DNA from: Anaerolineales bacterium
GTDB taxonomy: Bacteria; Chloroflexota; Anaerolineae; Anaerolineales; Villigracilaceae
Direction: 5' to 3'
NCBI GenBank assembly: GCA_025938055.1
Contig: JAICQC010000192.1
Span: forward strand, 1-8,607
DNA: 8,607 bases
Part shown: positions 1 to 6,188 of the stretch, one piece after another
How the letters are laid out: each line of letters begins with the position of its first letter
Numbering within the stretch: the first letter of the stretch is position 1
Position numbers and translations under genes: made by a program
The notes under the pieces: generated by a model
The model's database searches: none
Told to the model about the DNA's origin: nothing
What the model saw: only the letters and a program-made list of their open reading frames with translations

Positions 1-1
1 C

Positions 2-2494
2 TCCTCTGAACCCGATTCACCCCAAATCGCTAATTCATCAAAATATCCTGAAGTACTCCCCATCCTGCCGCTGCGGGGTGTGGTTGTGTATCCACAGACC
101 GCCGTACCACTGACGGTGGGCCAGCCGCGTTCGGTCAAGCTGGTGGATGAAGTCGTCGGCGGCGACAAGCTAGTCGGGTTAGTGGCAGCCGTCAACCCGG
201 AGCTGGAGTCGCCGGGACCTGGCGATCTGTATCGGGTAGGAACGATCGCAATTGTCCATCGGTTGCTGCGCGCGCCGGATGGGACTCTGCGCCTGCTCGT
301 GCAGGGTATGGACCGTTTCCGCCTCGGCGACTTTGTGGCGGAAGAGCCGTATCTAAAGGCGAAGATCGAACTCGCCCCGGAAGTGGTGGAAGAGGGCCTG
401 GAGATCGACGCGCTGGCTCGCAATGCCCGCGACCAGTTCCAGCAGATCACCCAGATGATTCCCTCCTTCCCGGAGGAACTGGCTGGGTCAATCACATCTG
501 TGGAAGACCCTCTCCAAACCGCGTACACCATCGCGAACTTCCAGCGCATGGATATCAAGGACTCGCAGGAGCTCCTCGAGATCAATTCCGTTGCCGAAAA
601 GCTAAAGAAATTGATCGGTCTGCTCGTGCGCGAGGCTGAGGTCTTGCAGCTTGGGCAGAAGATCCAAAACGAAGCGCGCGGCGAGATCGAAAAGGTCCAG
701 CGAGAGTATTTCCTGCGCGAGCAAATGAAAGCCATCCAGAAGGAACTGGGTGAAAAGGATGAGCAGGCAGCCGAGACCGAGGAGTTCCGCAGGAAGATCG
801 AAGAAGCTCACATGCCTGAGGAAGCCGATAAACAGGCACGGCGTGAGCTGGAACGCTTATCACGCCTGCCGACCGCCGCCGCCGAATATGGCGTGATCCG
901 CACGTACCTCGATTGGCTGGTTTCTCTACCCTGGTCGAAAGCAACGGAGGATAACCTCGAGATCGGGCATGCGCGCCAGATCCTGGATAAAGACCATTAT
1001 GGTTTGCAGGATGTCAAGGAAAGGATTCTGGAATTTCTTGCCATCCGTAAACTGCGCCTCGACCGCAAGGATGAGGTAAAAACTCCCTCAGACGACAAGA
1101 TCCGCCGCGAACGCGAAGGCGTGATCCTTTGCTTTTTGGGTCCTCCGGGTGTTGGCAAAACGTCTTTAGGACAATCCATTGCGCGCGCGATGGGGCGCAA
1201 GTTCGTGCGTGCGTCGCTGGGAGGTGTGCGCGATGAGGCCGAGATCCGAGGGCATCGCCGTACTTACATTGGTTCGATGCCCGGGCGTATCTTGCAGGCT
1301 CTGCGGCGGATTGAATCGAAGAACCCCGTGTTCATGCTGGACGAGATCGACAAGCTGACCTTCGACTTTCATGGTGACCCAGCCTCGGCATTGCTCGAAG
1401 TGCTCGACCCCGAACAAAATACCGAGTTCCGTGACAATTATCTGGAAGTGGCGTTCGACCTCTCACAGGTATTCTTCATCACCACAGCCAATACCCTGGA
1501 GACCATCCCCGGACCCCTGCGTGATCGCATGGAGATCATCTTCCTTGCAGGCTACACCGAAAGCGAGAAGATCGCGATTGCCACCGGCTATCTGATTCCA
1601 CGACAGGTCCGTGAAAACAGCCTGCGCGAGAATGAAGTTTCATTCACCGAAGACGCCCTCCGCAAGATTATCCGTGAATATACACGCGAGGCTGGTGTCA
1701 GAAACCTGGAGCGCAAGATTGGCGCAGTTTGCCGTAAGCTTGCCACGCGGATCGCCGAAGGAAAACTCGACGAAGCAAAGATTACACCTGCGCTGGTGGA
1801 GGAATATCTCGATCATCCCATCTTCCAGGGGAGTGAGGAACTGAACCAGCGCACCTCTATTCCAGGTGTTGTCCCCGGGCTGGCATGGACTCCGTATGGT
1901 GGCGACGTTCTCTTCGTGGAAGCGACGAGCATGCCTGGCAGCAAGGGCTTCCAGGTGACCGGCTCGATCGGCAACGTGATGAACGAATCAGCGCGCGCCG
2001 CGCTGTCATTCGTGCGTTCACGCGCCAAGCAGCTTGGTCTGGATACCGACTTCTTCAACCACTCTGACATCCATTTGCATATTCCATCCGGCGCGCAGCC
2101 CAAAGACGGTCCATCCGCGGGTGTGACGATCGCCACGTCGCTTGTCTCCCTCATTTCTGGTCGCAAGGTCAAGCCGAAGGTTGGCATGACGGGCGAGATC
2201 ACATTAAGGGGGCAGGTCCTTCCAATCGGCGGCGTCAAGGAAAAGGTGCTGGCTGGGCATCGCACCGGTTTACGGACGATTATTCTGCCAAAGCGCAACG
2301 AACAGGATATCGATGATGTGCCGGATGAGATCAAGAAAACCATGAAATTTATTTTTGTGGAAACGGTGGATGAAGTTCTCGATTCAGCTTTGGAAGCAAA
2401 GCGGAAGGCAGCACAAACAAAAACCACTTCCAAAAAGAAAACTGCGTCAAGGAAAACAAAGTCAAATGGCAAAAGTGCTGCTCGCGGAAGATGA
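2..2494 (+). CDS. lon: ATP-dependent Lon protease (LonA), 5' end outside window
   Basis: LonA is a cytoplasmic homohexameric AAA+ serine protease that unfolds and degrades damaged and regulatory proteins. The reading frame is open from base 2, and 830 residues are visible. The [10 protein letters not shown] segment typical of the Lon N-terminal domain begins near visible residue 22. No ATG, GTG or TTG occurs in frame before base 80, and a start at the GTG at 80 would cut into this conserved strand, so the true start lies just upstream of the window. In order come the substrate-binding N domain, a helical region, the AAA+ module with Walker A GPPGVGKT (1139-1162) and Walker B MLDEIDK (DE at 1340-1345), and the protease domain. 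The catalytic Ser is in DGPSAG (codon 2114-2116) and the catalytic Lys in GGVKEK (codon 2243-2245). Their spacing of 43 residues equals E. coli S679/K722. After the protease domain there is an unusual Lys/Arg-rich tail (2399-2491). The last 29 nt overlap the next gene. Confidence 0.97.
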   Translation, partial: SSEPDSPQIANSSKYPEVLPILPLRGVVVYPQTAVPLTVGQPRSVKLVDEVVGGDKLVGLVAAVNPELESPGPGDLYRVGTIAIVHRLLRAPDGTLRLLVQGMDRFRLGDFVAEEPYLKAKIELAPEVVEEGLEIDALARNARDQFQQITQMIPSFPEELAGSITSVEDPLQTAYTIANFQRMDIKDSQELLEINSVAEKLKKLIGLLVREAEVLQLGQKIQNEARGEIEKVQREYFLREQMKAIQKELGEKDEQAAETEEFRRKIEEAHMPEEADKQARRELERLSRLPTAAAEYGVIRTYLDWLVSLPWSKATEDNLEIGHARQILDKDHYGLQDVKERILEFLAIRKLRLDRKDEVKTPSDDKIRREREGVILCFLGPPGVGKTSLGQSIARAMGRKFVRASLGGVRDEAEIRGHRRTYIGSMPGRILQALRRIESKNPVFMLDEIDKLTFDFHGDPASALLEVLDPEQNTEFRDNYLEVAFDLSQVFFITTANTLETIPGPLRDRMEIIFLAGYTESEKIAIATGYLIPRQVRENSLRENEVSFTEDALRKIIREYTREAGVRNLERKIGAVCRKLATRIAEGKLDEAKITPALVEEYLDHPIFQGSEELNQRTSIPGVVPGLAWTPYGGDVLFVEATSMPGSKGFQVTGSIGNVMNESARAALSFVRSRAKQLGLDTDFFNHSDIHLHIPSGAQPKDGPSAGVTIATSLVSLISGRKVKPKVGMTGEITLRGQVLPIGGVKEKVLAGHRTGLRTIILPKRNEQDIDDVPDEIKKTMKFIFVETVDEVLDSALEAKRKAAQTKTTSKKKTASRKTKSNGKSAARGR

Positions 2495-2810
2495 TCCCAC
2501 CATGGTGTCGCTCCTGAAAACCCTTCTCGATATGGAGGGGTTCGAAGTTCTGGCGTTGGACGTGGATTCGGATGTCGCTGCTGTGGTTCAGCGGGAAAAG
2601 CCACATGCTCTTTTTATGGATGTGCACCTGGGCGGGCAGAGTGGCATGGAGATCCTCGATGCCATTCGAAAGGAACAAGACCTGGCAGACGTTCGTATTG
2701 TGATGACGTCTGGCTTGAATGTAAAAGAGGAGTGTATCAGCCGAGGGGCTGACGCTTTTCTTCTCAAACCGTTTATGCCGGATGATTTGATACGAGCCCT
2801 CAAACACTAA
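2466..2810 (+). CDS. Single-domain response regulator (CheY-like receiver)
   Basis: This is a 114-residue stand-alone receiver domain with no output domain, a phosphorelay or protein-interaction switch of the CheY/Spo0F type. Visible receiver residues are the acidic pair D9-D10 (after E8), phospho-acceptor D52 in MDVHLGG, T81 in MTSG, and K101-P102 in LLKPF. All the expected active-site positions are present. The start is set at the ATG at 2466 because [10 protein letters not shown] is the canonical beta-1 strand; the upstream in-frame extension would only translate lon's basic tail in another frame. An AAGGA (2449-2453) lies 12 nt before the ATG. The gene overlaps the lon 3' end by 29 nt, which suggests translational coupling. 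No histidine kinase lies nearby, so its partner and target are unknown. The GNAT gene follows after 11 nt. Confidence 0.93.
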   Translation: MAKVLLAEDDPTMVSLLKTLLDMEGFEVLALDVDSDVAAVVQREKPHALFMDVHLGGQSGMEILDAIRKEQDLADVRIVMTSGLNVKEECISRGADAFLLKPFMPDDLIRALKH

Positions 2811-2821
2811 ACCAATTCACT

Positions 2822-3259
2822 GTGATTTCTCCGCCCATCCGTATTCGTGAATTTCATTTCCCCACCGATTATCAGCCGGTGTATCAGTTATGGACGAGTA
2901 TTGAGAAAGGCGTCAGGACGGGTCGTTCGGATGCACCTGCCGAGATCGAGAAAAAGCTTACCCGTGATCCTGAGCTCTTTCTTGTTGCCGAATCTGAACG
3001 GGGCATCATCGGCTCTGTGATTGGTGGTTTCGATGGGCGCCGCGGCTTGATCTATCACCTGGCTGTTGCGGCATCGTTTCGCGGGGCGGGAATTGGTTCC
3101 GGCATGATGGATGAGATAGAAGAGCGCTTGCGTGCCAAAGGCTGCCTGAAGTGTTATTTGCTTGTCACCAACGATAACCCTGAGGCGGAAGTGTATTACC
3201 AGCACCGCGGCTGGCAGCCCATGGACCATATCCATTTGTATGGGAAAGAACTGCAATGA
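2822..3259 (+). CDS. GNAT-family N-acetyltransferase (YpeA/RimI-like)
   Basis: This 145-residue protein is a single GNAT fold that would transfer an acetyl group from acetyl-CoA to an amine. Motif A is visible as LAVAASFRGAGIG, with the pyrophosphate-binding R87-G-A-G-I-G92 loop. A beta-5 strand (YLLVTNDN, about 112-119) is followed by the motif B helix with Y125-Y126 and the RGW turn (129-131). The middle GGFDGRRG (68-75) and the overall plan resemble E. coli YpeA, itself of undefined substrate; RimI-type protein acetylation is another possibility. The GTG start at 2822 is chosen because it precedes the first strand (IRIREF) and lies 11 nt after the previous stop. No Shine-Dalgarno is evident, so initiation may depend on coupling. 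The stop codon overlaps the next start as ATGA. Family confidence is high, but the substrate is unknown. Confidence 0.9.
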   Translation: MISPPIRIREFHFPTDYQPVYQLWTSIEKGVRTGRSDAPAEIEKKLTRDPELFLVAESERGIIGSVIGGFDGRRGLIYHLAVAASFRGAGIGSGMMDEIEERLRAKGCLKCYLLVTNDNPEAEVYYQHRGWQPMDHIHLYGKELQ

Positions 3260-3750
3260 CGATCCGGTTTGGAATCCTGACTCTCTCAGACCGGTCTTCA
3301 CGCGGCGAACGCGCGGACTCCTCAGGACCAGCGCTTGCAGACCTTGTCCATGCTGAAGGCTGGACGGTAGTAAAGCAGTCGCTCCTCCCCGACAACGAAT
3401 CAGCCATCCGCGAGGCGCTGGTTTCCTGGGCCGACAGCGGTGAAATGGATGTGATCCTCACCACCGGCGGTACCGGTTTTTCTCCGCGCGATGTAACTCC
3501 GGAAGCGACGCGAGCTGTCATCGAACGGGAGACTCCCGGCCTTGCAGAAGCCATGCGTGCAGCGAGTCTGAAAATCACATCACATGCCATGTTATCGAGG
3601 GTCGTGACCGGTATTCGCGGGAAAACGCTGATCATCAACTTGCCCGGCAGTCCCAAGGGCGCTGTAGAGAATTTGCGGGTTGTGATTCCTGTTTTGCCTC
3701 ATGCCGTCCAGCTGCTCCATGAAGACCCTGCCTCTGAGTCTACTCACTAG
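3256..3750 (+). CDS. mog: MogA/MoaB-family molybdenum cofactor biosynthesis protein
   Basis: This 164-residue protein is a single molybdopterin-binding domain. Family members adenylylate molybdopterin with MgATP before molybdate insertion by MoeA. The signature TTGGTGFSPRDVTPEAT begins at residue 69, with D79 matching E. coli MogA D82. D46 in LLPDN matches MogA D49. The later LPGSPKGAVENL segment is also typical. Both catalytic aspartates being present argues for an active enzyme. The length is nearer to MoaB (about 170) than to E. coli MogA (195), so the MogA/MoaB choice is left open. The start overlaps the GNAT stop by 4 nt (ATGA), and a GGGAAAG purine run lies upstream. It is the last gene of the lon operon-like run. 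No other moa/moe genes are in the window, so the pathway must be encoded elsewhere. Confidence 0.93.
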   Translation: MTIRFGILTLSDRSSRGERADSSGPALADLVHAEGWTVVKQSLLPDNESAIREALVSWADSGEMDVILTTGGTGFSPRDVTPEATRAVIERETPGLAEAMRAASLKITSHAMLSRVVTGIRGKTLIINLPGSPKGAVENLRVVIPVLPHAVQLLHEDPASESTH

Positions 3751-3758
3751 CTGTGGGG

Positions 3759-3784
3759 TTATACCATTGTGCTCTCTGGTATAA
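3759..3784. repeat. Inverted repeat TTATACCA-N10-TGGTATAA overlapping the efp promoter
   Basis: The 8-nt arms at 3759-3766 and 3777-3784 are perfect reverse complements, separated by 10 nt. The right arm contains the extended -10 of efp. The left arm gives the same TGGTATAA on the minus strand, where no gene is evident. It could be an operator, a divergent promoter pair or chance. It has no U-tract, so a terminator for the mog gene is not supported. Confidence 0.5.
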
Positions 3785-3785
3785 T
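3777..3785 (+). promoter_or_regulatory. Extended -10 promoter of efp
   Basis: TGGTATAAT (3777-3785) is a perfect TGn extension plus consensus -10 hexamer TATAAT (3780-3785). No good -35 is seen 16-18 nt upstream, which fits an extended -10 promoter. Transcription would start near 3792, leaving a leader of about 47 nt before the efp ATG. It lies 26 nt after the mog stop. Confidence 0.7.
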
Positions 3786-3797
3786 CCCGCCGCTCCT

Positions 3798-3812
3798 GAC
3801 TGCACTGCAGTC
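3798..3812. promoter_or_regulatory. Palindrome GACTGCA-C-TGCAGTC in the efp leader
   Basis: Perfect 7-nt arms flank one central base. The site lies just downstream of the predicted transcription start and 12 nt before the AAGGAA ribosome binding site (3825-3830). It could be an odd-length operator on DNA or, in RNA, a 6-bp stem with a 3-nt loop. Function is inferred only from symmetry and position. Confidence 0.4.
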
Positions 3813-3838
3813 GTCATCTCACACAAGGAAATGCAAGA

Positions 3839-4396
3839 ATGATTGATGTAAATGAACTTCGCAAGGGTGTTACTTTCGAACTGGATGGCAGCCTCTACAA
3901 AGTCCTGGACTACAGCCACAACAAAACTGGCCGCGGCAACGCCAACATCCGCATCAAAGCTCGCAATCTTCAAACAGGCGCGAATATTGAACGAACTTTC
4001 AACTCAGGTCAGTCTGTGCAGGATGTGAGGCTTGATTTTCACAACGTCTCTTATCTCTATACCGACGGGGAGTATTATCACTTTATGGATAACGAGACGT
4101 TCGAACAGCCTGCCATTCGCGGTGAGATGCTTGGCGATGATGCCTACTACCTTAAGGAAGGCATGGAAGTCAAGCTGACATTCTATAATGGTGCACCACT
4201 CGATATTGAAATTCCCAGTTCGGTGGATCTGAAGGTGATCGAGGCGGAAACCGCCATTCGCGGCGATACAGCTACCGGCGTGACCAAAAAAGTAAAAACC
4301 GAAACCGGTCTGGAAGTCAACTGCCCGCAGTTTGTAAAGGTCGGTGACACCATCCGCGTCAACACTGAAACGGGTGAGTACGTAACGCGTGTGTAA
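3839..4396 (+). CDS. efp: Translation elongation factor P, Arg32 type
   Basis: EF-P binds between the ribosomal P and E sites and stimulates peptide-bond formation at polyproline stalls. The full-length 185-residue protein has the three expected domains: a KOW-like domain (about 1-62) and two OB folds (about 66-127 and 130-185). The conserved segments NLQTG, YLYTDGEYYHFMDNETFEQ, IRGDTATG and the C-terminal GDTIRVNTETGEYVTRV are all present. The loop reaching the tRNA acceptor end reads HNKTGRGNAN, with Arg32 (codon 3932-3934) at the tip in place of the lysine of the KPGKG motif. The start follows AAGGAA (3825-3830) with an 8-nt spacer. The gene stands alone between its own promoter and a terminator. 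No epmA/epmB or earP modification gene is in the window, so how or whether R32 is modified cannot be told here. Confidence 0.97.
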   Translation: MIDVNELRKGVTFELDGSLYKVLDYSHNKTGRGNANIRIKARNLQTGANIERTFNSGQSVQDVRLDFHNVSYLYTDGEYYHFMDNETFEQPAIRGEMLGDDAYYLKEGMEVKLTFYNGAPLDIEIPSSVDLKVIEAETAIRGDTATGVTKKVKTETGLEVNCPQFVKVGDTIRVNTETGEYVTRV

Positions 4397-4428
4397 GATT
4401 ATCTGACTTTGGATTTTTTCTTCTGCAA

Positions 4429-4495
4429 GAGCCTTGCGACGGTTGTGTGAAAAGCCACTGCGTGCTAAAAACAACCTTCGCAAGGTTTCATTTTT
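4429..4495 (+). terminator. Rho-independent terminator after efp, with nested hairpins
   Basis: The arms 4432-4446 and 4471-4485 pair over 15 positions with a single mismatch (4440/4477), with a 24-nt loop. A compact alternative, AACCTT-CGC-AAGGTT (4473-4487), is a perfect 6-bp stem with a 3-nt loop. Both end at the T-rich run 4486-4495, as expected for an intrinsic terminator on the + strand. It lies about 35 nt past the efp stop. Confidence 0.8.
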
Positions 4496-4525
4496 AACGC
4501 TTATAAATTTTTTATCTTTTCATCC

Positions 4526-4531
4526 TATAAT
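4526..4531 (+). promoter_or_regulatory. -10 box TATAAT of the Cys-rich gene, predicted leaderless
   Basis: A consensus TATAAT sits only 9 nt before the ATG at 4541. A start point 6-7 nt downstream of the box would fall at about 4538, leaving a leader of about 3 nt. The DNA between the terminator and the ATG is pyrimidine- and AT-rich and contains no Shine-Dalgarno. There is no clear -35. Confidence 0.6.
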
Positions 4532-4540
4532 TCATCTACT

Positions 4541-4870
4541 ATGAGAACTCCTGCCGGGACGGAATGTCCCTACTTCTATGGTGATTACTTCCGCGGGCGC
4601 AACGTGGAAGAGTGTCGTTTGCTGAGAGCCGCAGGCGAGCGCTGGACACGCGATCTGTGCAAGACCTGCCCCGTGCCCGGCATTGCCCGTGCCAATTCGT
4701 GTGAACATTTGAAATTGTCCCCAACGGTCGCCAGGCCGATCGATGCGTTGTTTCAACGGCGCGTCCGTGTGGCTGCATACTGCGAAAAAACGAAACGGAA
4801 TGTCAGTGAACCGCACGTGGGCTGTGGGGAATGTCATGTCCTGCCATTCAAGTTTGAAATCAAATCCTGA
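4541..4870 (+). CDS. Conserved-looking Cys-rich small protein, function unknown
   Basis: I do not recognise this 109-residue protein as a named family. It has eight cysteines: C9, C25, C40, C43, C54, C81, C95 and C98. The pattern includes two CxxC pairs, LCKTCPVPGIARANSC (C40, C43, C54) and VGCGECH (C95, C98, H99). C9 lies in ECPYFYGDYF, next to an aromatic cluster. There is no signal peptide or membrane segment, so it is probably cytoplasmic, and the cysteines more likely bind zinc or an iron-sulfur cluster than form disulfides (inference). The protein is basic overall. The ATG follows a -10 box by 9 nt with no ribosome binding site. The HAD-DinB gene starts 34 nt after its stop, so the two probably share a transcript. 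The DNA composition matches the neighbours, and an ordered Cys pattern argues for a real gene. Confidence 0.8.
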   Translation: MRTPAGTECPYFYGDYFRGRNVEECRLLRAAGERWTRDLCKTCPVPGIARANSCEHLKLSPTVARPIDALFQRRVRVAAYCEKTKRNVSEPHVGCGECHVLPFKFEIKS

Positions 4871-4879
4871 GAGTCTATA

Positions 4880-4894
4880 GCAGGGTGGCCCTGC
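4880..4894 (+). promoter_or_regulatory. Hairpin GCAGGG-TGG-CCCTGC before the HAD-DinB gene
   Basis: A perfect 6-bp GC-rich stem with a 3-nt loop lies in the 34-nt gap between the Cys-rich gene and the HAD-DinB start. It ends one base before the purine run AAGAG (4895-4899), the best ribosome-binding candidate. There is no U-tract, so a terminator is unlikely. A role in translation initiation or mRNA processing is possible. Confidence 0.45.
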
Positions 4895-4904
4895 AAGAGT
4901 GGAT

Positions 4905-6092
4905 ATGTCTCTAACATTGCTGCTCGACCTTGATGATACATTGCTCGATACAAACTTGGACGCTTTCATGCCGGCGTATTTCCAGGCGCTTTCGCAGCAT
5001 ATGGCAAACCATACGACGCCGAACTCCATGCTGCGCGCGCTGGTCGCGGGCGTGAACCTGATGAATGAAAGCGAAGATCCGATGCAGACCCTGGAGGAGA
5101 TCTTCGATGCGGACTTCTATGCCGCTCTTGGCGTCACCAAACACGATCTTATTCATGTGATTGAGGGATTCTACGACAATGTTTTCCCCACTCTCCGTGA
5201 GCATACGCGGCCCAGACCCGATGCGGTTCCTCTAATCGACTGGGCAATCTCGCGGCGTTTTCGGGTCGCCATCGCCACAGACCCTCTTTTTCCGCGCAAG
5301 GCAACGTACCACCGTTTGCGCTGGGCGGGCTTTGACCCGGATCGATTCGAACTCGTCTCCACTTTTGAGCATTTTCATTTCACGAAAACGCACCCTGCTT
5401 ATTATGCCGAAGTGCTCGGGCGGCTTGGTTGGCCAGAGGGCTCCGTGTTAATGGTCGGAAACGACCCCGCACGGGATCTGATTCCCGCGCACCGGCTTGG
5501 GCTGAAGACATTTTTCATTGATGGTGACTCTGCTTCCAGTCCCGGCTTTGAGGCGGGACGCGGTAAACTGGCAGACCTGCGCCCATGGCTTGAGTCGACA
5601 GATCTATCCACGCTTGAGCCGTCGTTTAAATCCCGTGAAGCGATTCTCGCAATAATGGTTTCTACACCGGCAGTTCTGCGGAGTCTATCCTCCTCGCTGG
5701 CAGAGGAAGGCTGGCGGAAGGAACCCTCGCATGACGATTGGGCGTTGAATCAGATCGTTTGTCATCTGCGGGATACGGAACGCGAGATCCACCAGATGCA
5801 ATTGGATCTAATGGTGGAACGCGAGGGCGCTTTCATTCCACGTCCGGACAGTGGCGTATGGGCAAACGAACGTGAATACTTGAACGTGGATGGAAGTGCC
5901 GCGTTGACAGAATTTGCCTTTGCGCGAATCGGCAACCTGAAACTGCTAAAGGCGCTGGACGAACAGACCTGGTCTCGCAGCGCGCGCCACGCGATCTTTG
6001 GTCCAACCGATTTCCTGGAAGTAACAAGTTTTATGGCAGATCACGACAGGCTGCATGTTCAGCAGGCATGGAAGACGTTGAAGAGCGTGTAG
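4905..6092 (+). CDS. HAD-like hydrolase fused to a DinB-like domain
   Basis: This 395-residue protein has two parts. Residues 1 to about 230 form a HAD-superfamily hydrolase, which would act through a phospho-aspartate on a phosphorylated small molecule. Motif I is DLDDTL (nucleophile D8, acid/base D10), motif II is ATDP (T125), motif III has K161 in TKTHP, and motif IV is GNDPARD (D187, D191). A helical cap lies between motifs I and II. Residues about 242-390 resemble a DinB/YfiT-type four-helix bundle with its metal-binding triad: H287 in CHLRDTE, and H380 and H384 in DHDRLHVQQ. All catalytic and metal residues of both halves are present in one uninterrupted frame. The start is set at ATG 4905, after AAGAG (4895-4899); a GTG at 4899 would add two residues. 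It probably shares a transcript with the Cys-rich gene. The substrate is unknown; DinB-fold relatives include thiol-S-transferases and damage-inducible proteins. Confidence 0.88.
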   Translation: MSLTLLLDLDDTLLDTNLDAFMPAYFQALSQHMANHTTPNSMLRALVAGVNLMNESEDPMQTLEEIFDADFYAALGVTKHDLIHVIEGFYDNVFPTLREHTRPRPDAVPLIDWAISRRFRVAIATDPLFPRKATYHRLRWAGFDPDRFELVSTFEHFHFTKTHPAYYAEVLGRLGWPEGSVLMVGNDPARDLIPAHRLGLKTFFIDGDSASSPGFEAGRGKLADLRPWLESTDLSTLEPSFKSREAILAIMVSTPAVLRSLSSSLAEEGWRKEPSHDDWALNQIVCHLRDTEREIHQMQLDLMVEREGAFIPRPDSGVWANEREYLNVDGSAALTEFAFARIGNLKLLKALDEQTWSRSARHAIFGPTDFLEVTSFMADHDRLHVQQAWKTLKSV

Positions 6093-6120
6093 GTATGCCG
6101 CGTCTATTTTCGCAAAGCTG

Positions 6121-6129
6121 TGTTATAAC
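6121..6129 (+). promoter_or_regulatory. Extended -10 promoter of fabF
   Basis: TGTTATAAC has the TGn extension and a -10 hexamer TATAAC (6124-6129), five of six matches to consensus, like the efp promoter. It sits inside the perfect palindrome TGTTATAACA (6121-6130). No good -35 is seen. The start would be near 6136, which puts the following stem-loop almost at the 5' end of the transcript. Confidence 0.55.
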
Positions 6130-6140
6130 AGCCTAGAAGT

Positions 6141-6167
6141 TGGAGGGCAGTCATGCACTGCCCTCCA
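6141..6167 (+). promoter_or_regulatory. Strong 11-bp stem-loop in the fabF leader
   Basis: The arms TGGAGGGCAGT (6141-6151) and ACTGCCCTCCA (6157-6167) are perfect complements with a 5-nt loop CATGC. It ends 6 nt before the AAGGAG ribosome binding site. There is no proper U-tract (only TTCTAT follows), so it is a poor intrinsic terminator. It could still mark the end of the HAD-DinB transcript, or protect or regulate fabF mRNA. Confidence 0.65.
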
Positions 6168-6173
6168 TTCTAT

Positions 6174-6179
6174 AAGGAG
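6174..6179 (+). promoter_or_regulatory. Ribosome binding site fixing the fabF start
   Basis: AAGGAG lies 9 nt before the ATG at 6189. This rules out the in-frame ATG at 6153, which falls in the loop of the upstream hairpin, has no such site and would add 12 non-conserved residues. Confidence 0.85.
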
Positions 6180-6188
6180 ACTTCTTTT

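Noticed and set aside
80..82. GTG at 80 as the lon start
   Set aside because: It lies within the conserved [10 protein letters not shown] strand. The frame is open to the window edge, with conserved Lon residues before it, so the start is upstream.
2355..2465. Upstream in-frame extension of the receiver gene
   Set aside because: This stretch only re-reads the lon 3' end in another frame; the receiver fold begins at [10 protein letters not shown].
1813..2604. 263-codon minus-strand open frame opposite lon and the receiver gene
   Set aside because: It is fully antisense to conserved coding sequence on the other strand, crosses two genes and shows no recognisable domain; it is a shadow of codon bias.
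3759..3785. Intrinsic terminator after the mog gene
   Set aside because: The arms are AT-rich and no T-run follows; the region is better explained as the efp promoter.
4886..4901. Earlier GTG start (4899) for HAD-DinB
   Set aside because: Possible, but the AAGAG run overlaps it while giving usable spacing to the ATG at 4905; it differs by only two residues.
6153..6188. Upstream in-frame ATG for fabF
   Set aside because: It sits in a hairpin loop with no ribosome binding site, and the extra residues are not part of the KAS fold. AAGGAG selects the ATG at 6189.
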